Below are positions 1 to 7,347 of a stretch of DNA of 64,000 nt, piece after piece. Within the stretch, counting starts at the first letter, position 1; every line of letters begins with the position of its first letter. Source of the stretch: Lutibacter litoralis (GTDB lineage: Bacteria; Bacteroidota; Bacteroidia; Flavobacteriales; Flavobacteriaceae); the NCBI RefSeq assembly GCF_014646675.1, contig NZ_BMNS01000008.1:4910-68909 (forward strand). The letters are read 5' to 3'. The notes beneath the pieces were generated by a model that was not told where the DNA came from, did not search any database, and was given only the letters and a program-made list of their open reading frames with translations. Both the position numbers and the translations under genes were made by a program.

Positions 1-80
1 AGAATGTTTATTGATATTGGTTAATTTAGATTGTATTAAGGACATTCCCATTCAAACTGAGAATGATTAAACCATTATAA

Positions 81-110
81 TGAGATCCTGAATCAAGTTC
101 AGGATGACGG
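81..110 (+). repeat. Short palindromic repeat, HPELVSGS type, copy A
   Basis: The sequence TGAGATCCTGAA-TCAAG-TTCAGGATGACG forms a hairpin (GATCCTGAA against TTCAGGAT). Near-identical copies are at 2662-2691, 2831-2883 and, inside a coding gene, at 22157-22186. It is a dispersed intergenic palindrome with no protein of its own. Confidence 0.75.
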
Positions 111-127
111 ATTAATAGACTCATTTG

Positions 128-478
128 TTAATAATTATAAATAAACACATTTAAATGATTGCTTTTGGCTACCTCAATCATATTTTTAGTACCTCTGCTT
201 TTCCCATCCCAAAAAGCAATTAATGCGTCAGCATAATTTGCCATTTGTTCGTTTCGTTTTGGTCCTGCAGCACGTCCAAATCTTTTCCAATCTGCAGGGA
301 ATTTTGTCAATAGAAATCCTCTTTCTTTGGCGTATTGTTCTCCAAGTTTATCAGCTCCTTTGTAATAAGCTCCAGATACAATTTCAATACTGTTTTGACC
401 CTGGAGGAATTGGTCACAAGCTTCACATAGTTTTTGGTAGTTGGTGAAGTTTCTACTTCCGGAGATTATGATTTTCAT
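128..478 (-). CDS. SLOG-family (YspA/DUF2493-like) protein
   Basis: This 116-residue protein opens with a Rossmann-like strand and loop (KIIISGSRNF). It then carries the family signatures VSGAYYKGAD near residues 34-43, FPADW near 60-64, AAGPKRNEQM near 70-79 and FWDGKSRGT near 89-97. These match DUF2493/YspA members of the SLOG superfamily, which are proposed to bind nucleotide or ADP-ribose-like ligands and are common on mobile elements and prophages. The length is normal for a stand-alone single-domain member. The gene lies directly left of a ~160 bp structured repeat, in DNA that otherwise looks like mobile-element remnants, so it is probably cargo. The true ligand cannot be read from the sequence. 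Confidence 0.85.
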   Translation of the reverse strand: MKIIISGSRNFTNYQKLCEACDQFLQGQNSIEIVSGAYYKGADKLGEQYAKERGFLLTKFPADWKRFGRAAGPKRNEQMANYADALIAFWDGKSRGTKNMIEVAKSNHLNVFIYNY

Positions 479-489
479 AGGCTATATGT

Positions 490-649
490 TCATTTTTGTC
501 TTGACACAAAAACGAACCAAAAAAGTCAAGACTTATTCGAATTTCTTTGAATTCTGGCGTTTTATCCACTATCATATCCAGACCGCTGCGCTCTTTGGAT
601 ACTTAGCCGCTTCTAAAACTTAAATTTTTACAGAAATTCAAATAGGTCG
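490..649 (+). repeat. ~160 bp structured interspersed repeat, copy 1
   Basis: The first part is a hairpin, GTCTTGAC (498-505) with GTCAAGAC (525-532). It is followed by about 115 bp whose ends are inverted repeats (GACTTATT..GAATTTCT against AGAAATTCAAATAGGTC) and whose centre is CCAGACCGCTGCGCTCTTTGG. The right end lies about 25 bp from the stop codon of the minus-strand gene at 675-1109. Five other copies are in this window. Confidence 0.85.
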
Positions 650-674
650 TGTTGTTAATAATTGATTCATAAAA

Positions 675-1109
675 TTAAGACCTCAACAATGCAATTTTTA
701 ATTGCTTGATTGCTGAAAGCTGTTGTTTTAGATTCTCTTCAAATGCATTGATTTTTTTGAGTTTTTCAACTTTGATTTGCCATTGTTGCTCCTGGTTGTT
801 TTGGAGTGCTGTATTGATTACTTTTTTTGCATCTGAAATACATATAAATGGAATTACACTTCCTTTTAAATAATAGCTGAAGTATTGACCTGTTTTAAGC
901 GATAAGCATAGGTAATACAAAGATTCTCGGGTAGGCTCTGCAGCTGTTGTAATTACAAAACAGTTTGGGCAAGGCTGGTTCATTGATTCTGCTCTATTGC
1001 CCCAAGCACCAGCTGGCTCCTTCACTAAAATAGTCCACTGGACTATTTCTTTACGTTCGGTCCTATAGGTTCTTCCTATCTGGTGGGTTTTGATTTCAAA
1101 ATTAGACAT
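675..1109 (-). CDS. DUF6943-like hypothetical protein with internal palindromic repeat
   Basis: This 144-residue protein has an N-terminal FEIKTHQ, then PCPNCFVIT near residues 46-54, a YYLKGSVIPFI segment near 79-89 and a charged helical C-terminus. From memory this resembles DUF6943, a small family found in Bacteroidota integrative elements; its function is unknown. Residues ~16-36 (TERKEIVQWTILVKEPAGAW) are encoded by a palindrome-like DNA segment centred on GTCCACTGGAC, and a diverged second copy of that segment lies at 1137-1196, outside the gene. The inference is that the segment inserted in frame. The gene probably belongs to the same degraded element as the repeats around it. Confidence 0.6.
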   Translation of the reverse strand: MSNFEIKTHQIGRTYRTERKEIVQWTILVKEPAGAWGNRAESMNQPCPNCFVITTAAEPTRESLYYLCLSLKTGQYFSYYLKGSVIPFICISDAKKVINTALQNNQEQQWQIKVEKLKKINAFEENLKQQLSAIKQLKIALLRS

Positions 1110-1136
1110 AGGTACTCAATTAAAATTATTATCCGG

Positions 1137-1196
1137 GCGCCATCTGGCTCTTTCGCTGAAACTGTCCACTGGACACTTTCCTAGCGCTCAGCCCTG
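1137..1196 (-). repeat. Second copy of the GTCCACTGGAC palindromic segment
   Basis: About 50 bp matches 1013-1062 inside the neighbouring gene at roughly 74% identity. It has a shared GTCCACTGGAC centre and arms that still pair in each copy despite base changes. Read on the minus strand it would give RAER-stop-ESVQWTVSAKEPDGAR, the same phase as the residues RTERKEIVQWTILVKEPAGAW of the intact gene. It is therefore either a pseudogene scrap or a free copy of an insertion-type palindrome. Confidence 0.6.
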
Positions 1197-1450
1197 CACA
1201 AAATTTTTCGGAACAAAAAGGAAAAAGAAAGCACGTGTGTTGGTTGTGAGGGAAAGGCTGTCAAGGTTTTTGAGAAAAATACAACCTGTGTTTTTATTGA
1301 AAAACGAAGATGAACATTTGTGAGGTGGAGATTTTTTTCAAAACCCGTAGGGCTTGACCTTGAAAGGTGTTGTGTGGCTGGAGAAGGGAACAACCGAGTT
1401 TTGCTATCTTTTTTTATTTTTTTATACTTGAATATTTTTTAGGGTACTTT

Positions 1451-1610
1451 TCATTTTTGTCTTGACACAAAAACGAAACAAAAAAGTCAAGACTGATTTT
1501 TATTTCTTTGAATTCTACAATTGTTGCACTTTCGACGTCAGACCGCTCCGCTCTTTGACTTACTCAAACGCTCCACAATCTTGAATTACTACTGAAATAT
1601 AAATAGGTCA
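1451..1610 (+). repeat. ~160 bp structured interspersed repeat, copy 2
   Basis: Same layout as copy 1: a GTCTTGAC/GTCAAGAC hairpin, then a central CAGACCGCTCCGCTCTTTG and an AATAGGTC right end. The right end is about 12 bp from the stop of a doubtful 62-codon minus-strand frame (1622-1810). Confidence 0.85.
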
Positions 1611-1917
1611 AATTTAACGAGTTATTTACGGTATGCCACTAAATTAAAACTGCTAGAAAAAGTTACTTTTCGCAGGTAATCGAGAGCAAAAATGCGGTAG
1701 CATTTAGGTGAGCCGCCTGGCGAGTTGAACGTAGGGTGTTGGGGCAAAAGTACGTTGCCATCGGCATAAGTACGTGCAACAACTACGTGGTACACGCAAG
1801 GTTGGCACATTCGTCGGGGCTCAGTGCTGGCTTTGTTTTTGATTACGGTTTTTATATTCTAATTTATGTGCAGGTAGAGGCAAGGGCAAGGAATGGAGTG
1901 GCAATCTTTTGTATTGT

Positions 1918-2074
1918 TCATTTTGCCTTGATGCAAAACGAACCAAAAAATCAAGACTTATTAAAATAGCCTAGAATACTACGTTATCTTACTTTCACAC
2001 CCAGAACGTTGCGCTCTTTTGGGTTGCTCAGACGTTTCGACAACTTGTATTTCTATAGCTATTTTAATAGGTCG
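1918..2074 (+). repeat. ~160 bp structured interspersed repeat, copy 3 (variant B)
   Basis: The variant hairpin GCCTTGAT..ATCAAGAC replaces GTCTTGAC..GTCAAGAC. One closing base pair changes from C-G to T-A on both sides, which is a compensatory change. It ends in AATAGGTCG like the other copies. No intact gene ends next to it. Confidence 0.75.
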
Positions 2075-2471
2075 TTTTGGTGAGTTGGGTTTTAAAGTAA
2101 ATGTTGTTTTGAAAGTATAATTTAAACGGAATATGTTGCTCTTGTATGTGTTTGCAATATGGTTTAATCGCGAGTAAAAAGGAGCGTTTAAATTATATGC
2201 AAAATGGATTGGTTTATTCAGAAGTTAGTATTGCAAAAACTGTGACAACCGTACCCCAAAGCAGGGATTAACACTTCTATTACGAACTAAAAATACTTCA
2301 AAATAAAACGCATAGCTTATTTTAAAATTTATCACTTATAACCTTGTTATGCTCAAAATTTAAAACCATTTATTTTTTTGTCTTTTATACTTCTTATAAC
2401 TAAGTTCCAATACCCTGCTTTGTGGGTTGCCCGGAGTGAGCAGCAGGCGAGCCCAAATTGTGTAATAGCGG

Positions 2472-2520
2472 TTTGCCCCTAATACTATGTATTTATACCT
2501 TATTGGGTTTTAGGGGCAAA
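2472..2520. other. Long perfect hairpin
   Basis: TTTGCCCCTAA (2472-2482) is the exact reverse complement of TTAGGGGCAAA (2510-2520), with a 27-base loop. No T-tract follows, so it does not look like an intrinsic terminator. No gene adjoins it. Confidence 0.5.
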
Positions 2521-2661
2521 AGATAGCTATGCGTGAGCAATGCGTGGAATGTGTGCAATGAAATAAGTGAATGCGCTGCAATGAGCACCCGCTGGAGCAC
2601 AAATTGCAGTGCAATGAACGGTAAGTACAAGGGAGAAATTACTGTGATTTAGGTTTTATCA

Positions 2662-2691
2662 TGAGATCCCCAGTCAAGCTGAGGATGACGG
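2662..2691 (+). repeat. Short palindromic repeat, HPELVSGS type, copy B
   Basis: TGAGATCCCCAGTCAAGCTG-AGGATGACG is a sequence variant of copy A in which both hairpin arms have changed. It is intergenic. Confidence 0.65.
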
Positions 2692-2830
2692 TTATTATTT
2701 TATATGCCCTTGTAATTGTATTTTATGGAACTAAATGGAGCGTATTGTGAACACCTTATTACCTGCATGAATGTTTGTAATTTGTTGTGCTGTTAATTAT
2801 GGAAACGGATTTCAAGTGTTTCTATTTTGA

Positions 2831-2883
2831 TGAGATCCTAAAACACACTTCGATTACGCTCAATAAACGAGTTCAGGATGATG
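2831..2883 (+). repeat. HPELVSGS-type palindrome with inserted second motif, copy C
   Basis: The TGAGATCCT and GTTCAGGATGATGG halves of the palindrome are separated by about 20 extra bases containing TTCGATTACGCTCAAT. This second motif recalls the 'TTCGAsTnCGCTC' palindromes common in Bacteroidota. It may be a nested insertion. Confidence 0.55.
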
Positions 2884-2953
2884 GAATGTTTGAAAAAATA
2901 TTGATGAAAATAGACGGAATTTAATTAATAAAATATTTTACTTGACAAGCATC

Positions 2954-3598
2954 TTATATATTAAATTCATTAAAAAAATCATTTGGGTTAGTTGTAAGTT
3001 TTTGAACATTTTTAGTTATGGTATCGATATCCCAATTCCACCATTTTAAGTTTAATAATTTTTCAACTGTATTTTTATCAAAACGCTTTTTAATTTCTTT
3101 AGCAGGATTTCCTCCTGCAATTGTATAAGGTTCTATATTTTTAGTTACTACAGATTCTGTTGCAATTAGATCTAGTAACACTAGGTTTGTATTTTTACTA
3201 ACATTAATACTAGATAAATTGTTACCTGCAAGATATATTTCTTCTAGAAGAATATTAGCACTCAAATCTATCTGCTCAATATTATGTTGATTCGCATATA
3301 ATCTCTTTAAACTTGTAAATCCTTCAATTCCAGATATATCATGAATAGCACCATACTCTAAAATTCCTAAATCTAATTCAAGAACCGTTTCAGCATCTGA
3401 CTTTAACATTTGCTGATTTACAACACCATCTGAATCAATACCTTTTGCTATTAGTATTTTCTCGAAGCTAGTATCAGGTATACTTAAAAATTTATCAGAA
3501 ATTGTGTCCATATAATTATCTTTTGAGCATGAAACAAACAAGATGATTATTAATGATATAAGGTAAAGCAGTTTTATGTTTTTCATCATACTACTCAA
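2954..3598 (-). CDS. Chimeric LRR lipoprotein fused to acetyltransferase tail
   Basis: This 214-residue protein starts with a lipoprotein signal (hydrophobic run, then LFVSCSKD with the lipobox Cys near residue 24). Residues ~40-145 look like a short leucine-rich-repeat surface lipoprotein (IHDISGIEGFTSLKRLYA, LSSINVSKNTNLVLL). From about residue 149 it switches to the C-terminal end of a CatB/Vat xenobiotic acetyltransferase: SVVTKNIEPYTIAGGNPAKE, then the KWWNWDI motif. The hexapeptide repeats and catalytic His of that family are absent, so acetyltransferase activity is not expected. The start overlaps the end of the upstream hydrolase by 8 bp. The best reading is an in-frame deletion or recombination fusion, possibly a pseudogene with an open frame. 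Confidence 0.7.
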   Translation of the reverse strand: MSSMMKNIKLLYLISLIIILFVSCSKDNYMDTISDKFLSIPDTSFEKILIAKGIDSDGVVNQQMLKSDAETVLELDLGILEYGAIHDISGIEGFTSLKRLYANQHNIEQIDLSANILLEEIYLAGNNLSSINVSKNTNLVLLDLIATESVVTKNIEPYTIAGGNPAKEIKKRFDKNTVEKLLNLKWWNWDIDTITKNVQKLTTNPNDFFNEFNI

Positions 3599-4448
3599 TT
3601 TTATCTAGAATTAATTCTTCAATTATTTTAAAATTTTTATTGGTTGGTACATGTTTAGATCCTTCTAATAATATGACTTCTTCTAAAGAAGGAAATAATT
3701 TCTTAGCACGTTTAATCATTTTTTTCCCAGGAAAAAGGATGTCTTTTTCAGCAGCGAAAATACTGATTGGTTTTTTTATATTTTTAGCTGAATCTTTAGT
3801 AATTACAGGAAGTGGTGAAAAATCCATGTTGCAATATTGAAAAGTAGTTGACATGAAGTTTAATGCAAAATCATCGTATTCAGAAAAAAGTACATTCATT
3901 ACTTTTTTCATATACTTTTGGTTATTTGTTTTGATAAACTTTTTTAATGGTAAGAACATCTTGAATATCCCTAGAATCGGATTTCCATTAACGATATACA
4001 CTGGGGCAATTAAGAATACCTGTTTTATAGGCGTTTCATTAAATTCTAGTGCTTTTAAGCTAATGAAACCCCCAAAGGAAAAACCAACTAATGTAGCTTC
4101 TTTGAGTCTAAGTTTTATGATAATTTCTAATAACCACTTTCCATAATCAATAGATTTCATGTCTAATCTATTCTCTGCACTTTTATTGGGTTGTGCTAAC
4201 ACATCTACCGCAAAAACGCAATACTTTGATGATAAATTGGGGAAAGATTCTAAGATTTGTGGCGCACAACCTCCTGTTCCGTGAATCAGTATTAAAGGAG
4301 GGTTTTTAGTATCGCCAGTAGTAATAACATTAGTGACTCCAAACTTTGTTTCTACAGCTTTTTCTGAATATTCAATATTCAGCTCATTTAACTTTTGATT
4401 GTAAAGGGTTATGATTTTTTCTTTTCCTTCTTTTGATTTGAAAAACAT
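3591..4448 (-). CDS. Alpha/beta hydrolase
   Basis: This 285-residue protein has the alpha/beta-hydrolase fold marks: an oxyanion loop LILIHGTGG near residues 52-60, a nucleophile elbow GFSFGG near 122-127 with Ser124, and a late Asp region and His in GSKHVPTN near 264-271. There is no signal peptide, so it is cytoplasmic. The substrate is unknown. The first ~30 codons are duplicated, diverged, on either side of the cassette at 5678-6646, which shows that a second copy once existed there. Confidence 0.85.
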   Translation of the reverse strand: MFFKSKEGKEKIITLYNQKLNELNIEYSEKAVETKFGVTNVITTGDTKNPPLILIHGTGGCAPQILESFPNLSSKYCVFAVDVLAQPNKSAENRLDMKSIDYGKWLLEIIIKLRLKEATLVGFSFGGFISLKALEFNETPIKQVFLIAPVYIVNGNPILGIFKMFLPLKKFIKTNNQKYMKKVMNVLFSEYDDFALNFMSTTFQYCNMDFSPLPVITKDSAKNIKKPISIFAAEKDILFPGKKMIKRAKKLFPSLEEVILLEGSKHVPTNKNFKIIEELILDKIE

Positions 4449-4555
4449 AGATTATTCGCTTTTTGATTGATGAATTACAGAATGTAGTTGGAACATTTTC
4501 TTAACTAGATAGGTTAAGAATCAATGTTAATTTCAGTTCCTTTTTAGGGATAGCT

Positions 4556-5620
4556 TTATTGTATTTTCATATTCATTGCCTCAGTAACTTCGCTTAACGT
4601 CTCAATAGCTGTTTCTCTCGCTTTACTTATACCTTTAAGCAAAGCATCCTTAACAAAGTCCTTATTTTGTTCTAATTCTTTTCGTTTTTTTCTGATAGGT
4701 TCAAAATATGTGTTTATAGCTTCTGCTGTAACCTGTTTAAGTTTTCCTGATCCTTGGTCTCCAATTTCATTAGCAATGTCTGTCGGATTTTTGTCTGAAC
4801 ATAATGAAGCTAACATAAGCAAGTTGGAAACTTCTGGTCTGTTTTCTGGATCATAAGTTACATAACGGTTTGAATCAGTTTTAGCAGATTTTATGAGTTT
4901 TACTGTTTCGTCAGAAGTGGACTTAATCAAAATTGAATTGTTACGACTTTTACTCATTTTTTGAGTACCATCTAACCCAAGAATATTGGGTGTACTCGTA
5001 AAAAAAGCAACTGGTTCTGGAAAAACATTTTTGTTGAATTTTGTATTAAACCGCTTTGCAATTTTACGGGTTAATTCTATATGAGGTAATTGATCTTTTC
5101 CGACAGGAACAATATTACTTTTACAAAACAATATATCTGCAGCTTGATGAACAGGATAGGTATACATTCCTGCATTAATAGAATTCATACTTGAAGCAGT
5201 AATTTCTTCTTTTACTGTAGGATTTTTATTTAATTCTGAACTAGAAACTAATGTGAGAAACGGAATAGTTAATTGATTTAATTCTGGAATATGACTATGT
5301 GGAAAAATATAAGTTTTATAATTTTCAGGGTCTAAACCACAGGCTAAATAGTCTAGGGTTAATTCATAAGTGAATTTTGAAATTTCAGCAAACACACTCC
5401 TGTCTGTTAACACTTGATAATCAGCAATTAAAACATAAGTCTCTATGCCTGCATTTTGTAATTTTATACGATTTATAATTGAACCAAAATAGTGACCGAG
5501 ATGCAAATTACCTGTAGGCCTGTCTCCAGTTAACACACGATATTTTTTAGGATTATTAATCAAATCATTTGCTAATAATTTGCTTTGCTCTTTTGCGTTT
5601 TCGAAACTTTTATTTGTCAT
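4556..5620 (-). CDS. trpS: Tryptophanyl-tRNA synthetase, probably auxiliary type
   Basis: This 354-residue class I synthetase has the HIGH-like HLGH at residues 40-43 (GDRPTGNLHLGH) and the KMSKS loop at 221-225. It charges tRNA-Trp with tryptophan. It has a ~27-residue N-terminal extension and blocks such as IADYQVLTDR, PELNQL and VGKDQLPH. As I recall, these mark the longer auxiliary TrpRS group rather than the ~320-residue housekeeping enzyme of flavobacteria. Auxiliary TrpRSs can confer resistance to tryptophan analogues such as indolmycin; that role here is inference. The gene is surrounded by accessory genes and abuts the remnant hydrolase sequence just upstream, which fits acquisition as cargo. 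Confidence 0.85.
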   Translation of the reverse strand: MTNKSFENAKEQSKLLANDLINNPKKYRVLTGDRPTGNLHLGHYFGSIINRIKLQNAGIETYVLIADYQVLTDRSVFAEISKFTYELTLDYLACGLDPENYKTYIFPHSHIPELNQLTIPFLTLVSSSELNKNPTVKEEITASSMNSINAGMYTYPVHQAADILFCKSNIVPVGKDQLPHIELTRKIAKRFNTKFNKNVFPEPVAFFTSTPNILGLDGTQKMSKSRNNSILIKSTSDETVKLIKSAKTDSNRYVTYDPENRPEVSNLLMLASLCSDKNPTDIANEIGDQGSGKLKQVTAEAINTYFEPIRKKRKELEQNKDFVKDALLKGISKARETAIETLSEVTEAMNMKIQ

Positions 5621-5646
5621 TTTATGGTAAAAGATTTATTTATTGC

Positions 5647-5677
5647 TTTCTGAATATTGAATATTTAGTTCGTTTAA
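5647..5677 (-). pseudogene. Alpha/beta hydrolase paralog fragment, distal piece
   Basis: About 28 bp here matches codons ~20-29 of the hydrolase gene at 3591-4448 with four mismatches. It continues the fragment at 6647-6703, from which it is separated by the cassette. Similarity stops just upstream of trpS. Confidence 0.65.
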
Positions 5678-5801
5678 CGGTTAGTATAAGAATAGTAGCC
5701 GATTGCGGGCTTCAAACCTGTCAAGTTACACGAAAGTTGAGCGGGCTACAACCCTTGATTATACTACTGAACCGGCTATTATTTTTATACATTGTTAGCG
5801 G
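5678..5801 (-). other. attC-like recombination site
   Basis: The outer boxes are CCGCTAAC (5794-5801, minus strand) and GTTAAAC (5672-5678). The inner arms GTATAAGAATAGTAGCCG (5684-5701) and its partner near 5773-5790 pair at 16 of 18 positions. The central loop contains the related pair GCGGGCTTCAAACC and GCGGGCTACAACCC. Size and layout fit an integron attC site. Confidence 0.6.
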
Positions 5802-5819
5802 TATGTTGTTTGTTTTTCA

Positions 5820-6608
5820 TTATCCTTTTACAGCTTTTAATGAATAAATCATTGGTATTTTATTTTCTAATCCTCTTATCTGGAATTTGCTATCATCAAT
5901 TTTTACTGTATTTTCAAAACAATCATAGGGCGAATAATTATGTTCCTTGAAATCTGTAATTAACAATCCTGTTTTTATAAGTGAATCAATGACGGTACTT
6001 AAACCGTGATTCCAACTAACTGATTTTTCTTTAATTTGAGCATCTCTGTCGGTATATGTACCTTCCAATTCTTCTATTATTGGTGCAGAATCCATATAGT
6101 TAAATTCAATCTGTTTGAAATCATCACTAAACATCCAAACAATTGGGTGAAACTCGACCATAATAAATTCTCCACCAGGTTTTAGATATTGTTTTATAAT
6201 TTCTGCCCATTTACTCATATCAGGCAACCAGCCAATCACTCCATAAGAAGTGAAAACAATGTCAAATTTCTCATCAAGAATCTCAGGAAGGTTGTAGATG
6301 TCACTTTGTATGAATTTTGCTTTTGCATCTAATGACTCATTAAGTTTTTTTGCTTTTTCAATTGCGTTTTCTGAAAAATCAATTCCAGTTGGCAACGCTC
6401 CGTGTCTTGCAAGAGAAATTGTGTCCTGTCCAAAATGACATTGCAAGTGTAAAATCCTTTTTCCTTTAATCTTCCCAAGTAGACCAATCTCTACTGGATT
6501 TAAAGAATCTTTCCCTTTAATGAAGGAATCAATGTCATAAAAATCAGAATTGTAATGGATTTCTGTCTTTTGATTCCAGAGTTTTTTATTTATGTCAATA
6601 TAATTCAT
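5820..6608 (-). CDS. Class I SAM-dependent methyltransferase (cassette gene)
   Basis: This 262-residue protein has motif I ILHLQCHFGQD near residues 52-62, an acidic motif II GIDFSENAIE near 75-84, then FDIVFTSYGVIGWLPD and a KPGGEF loop. That makes it a Rossmann-fold methyltransferase of the Methyltransf_11/25 type; the substrate is unknown. The start is the ATG 39 bp inside the cassette, and the stop lies just before the attC-like site. The gene has no recognisable promoter and would depend on readthrough from upstream. Confidence 0.85.
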   Translation of the reverse strand: MNYIDINKKLWNQKTEIHYNSDFYDIDSFIKGKDSLNPVEIGLLGKIKGKRILHLQCHFGQDTISLARHGALPTGIDFSENAIEKAKKLNESLDAKAKFIQSDIYNLPEILDEKFDIVFTSYGVIGWLPDMSKWAEIIKQYLKPGGEFIMVEFHPIVWMFSDDFKQIEFNYMDSAPIIEELEGTYTDRDAQIKEKSVSWNHGLSTVIDSLIKTGLLITDFKEHNYSPYDCFENTVKIDDSKFQIRGLENKIPMIYSLKAVKG

Positions 6609-6646
6609 TTGTTTACTGGTTTTGTGTTAGTTGCAATTACCGCTAA

Positions 6647-6703
6647 CTTTTGATTATAAAGTGACAGGATTTTTTCTTTTCCTTCTTTTGATTTGAAAAA
6701 CAT
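6647..6703 (-). pseudogene. Alpha/beta hydrolase paralog fragment, start of gene
   Basis: About 56 bp, including the ATG at 6701-6703, matches the first 19 codons of the hydrolase gene at 3591-4448 at about 90% identity. The frame then runs into the inserted cassette. Confidence 0.7.
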
Positions 6704-6714
6704 AAATTATTTTT

Positions 6715-7290
6715 TTATTTTTTTCTAATGATTAACCAAATAGCAAAAATTAGTTCCCAAAGACCTGCTATTGTTAATAAGTACATACTCCATTCTTTTG
6801 CAAATAACTCCATTATAAAGCCAAAGGCCATTAGGGTATATCCAACTATGCCCCACCAAGCTATCCATTTTGGTAAAAGATTTTGTTTGTAACATATATA
6901 ACACATTGGAATACTACCAATACCTAAAAAAAGCATTGCAATAAAATAACCAAGATCCAAGGGAAAATTGAGCACAGGAATTAAGTTCAAAAGAATGCTA
7001 CTTAGTGCTAGTGCTTCGATTAGTCTTGTTAAAAAGTAAATGTTTCCTATTAAAAGATTAAACTTTATTATCGTTTTTCTCAGAAGAAAACCAATTAACA
7101 ATACAATACCTGAATTTATAGCGATAAGCAAAGCGCCAAAGTACTTATAAACATCCGACTCACTTTCGAATAAACTGCGCCCAATACCATAAAATAAAAA
7201 AGCCAAAAGAAATAAGACACCAATAAATTTTGACTTTACAAATGGTATTGTTTTGGTGTATTTTTTCATTTTAATATTTGTTTTTGACAC
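6715..7290 (-). CDS. DUF4386-like integral membrane protein
   Basis: This 191-residue protein has about six hydrophobic segments. The order and signatures (FIGVLFLLAF near the N-terminus, RLIEALALSS in the middle, LPKWIAWWGIVGYTL near residue 140) are those of DUF4386 family membrane proteins. The function is unknown. An alternative start at Met8 is equally plausible. The stop lies close to the remnant hydrolase start. Confidence 0.7.
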   Translation of the reverse strand: MSKTNIKMKKYTKTIPFVKSKFIGVLFLLAFLFYGIGRSLFESESDVYKYFGALLIAINSGIVLLIGFLLRKTIIKFNLLIGNIYFLTRLIEALALSSILLNLIPVLNFPLDLGYFIAMLFLGIGSIPMCYICYKQNLLPKWIAWWGIVGYTLMAFGFIMELFAKEWSMYLLTIAGLWELIFAIWLIIRKK

Positions 7291-7347
7291 TTGGTTAATT
7301 CTATTTTTTTCAAACTTCGTTGTTATTTTAATTGTTTTTTAACTAGA

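Larger units (their letters stand above)
1197..2953. other. Gene-poor repeat-rich accessory stretch
   Basis: No confident gene is visible here. The short open frames at 1181-1393 and 1622-1810 on the minus strand lack recognisable motifs. The stretch holds two ~160 bp repeats, a long hairpin at 2472-2520, two HPELVSGS-type palindromes and a locally GC-richer patch near 2400-2620. The base composition and repeats suggest debris of an integrative element. Confidence 0.6.
5678..6646 (-). mobile_element. Integron-like gene cassette carrying a methyltransferase
   Basis: A 969 bp unit splits a hydrolase-gene fragment precisely at a GTTAAAC site, with the crossover placed between G and TT on the minus strand. 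On that strand the unit begins with TTAGCGG, carries one gene in the forward direction and ends with a ~124 bp site bounded by CCGCTAAC. Circularising it would rebuild GTTAGCGG opposite CCGCTAAC, a perfect R'/R'' pair. One promoterless gene plus one attC-like site is the classic cassette layout. No intI gene is in the window, so this would be a secondary-site insertion made by an integrase encoded elsewhere. Confidence 0.65.

Noticed and set aside
1181-1393. 70-codon minus-strand frame
   Set aside because: It overlaps the palindrome copy, has no family motif and its composition is unlike the neighbouring proteins. I treat it as chance or as debris.
1622-1810. 62-codon minus-strand frame
   Set aside because: The frame follows a ~160 bp repeat as real genes do, but no known motif or plausible start context is visible. 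Left out as a gene.
490-2074. Integron attC sites in the ~160 bp repeats
   Set aside because: They lack GTTRRRY/RYYYAAC-type ends and are longer than most attC sites, although their position after genes recalls cassettes.
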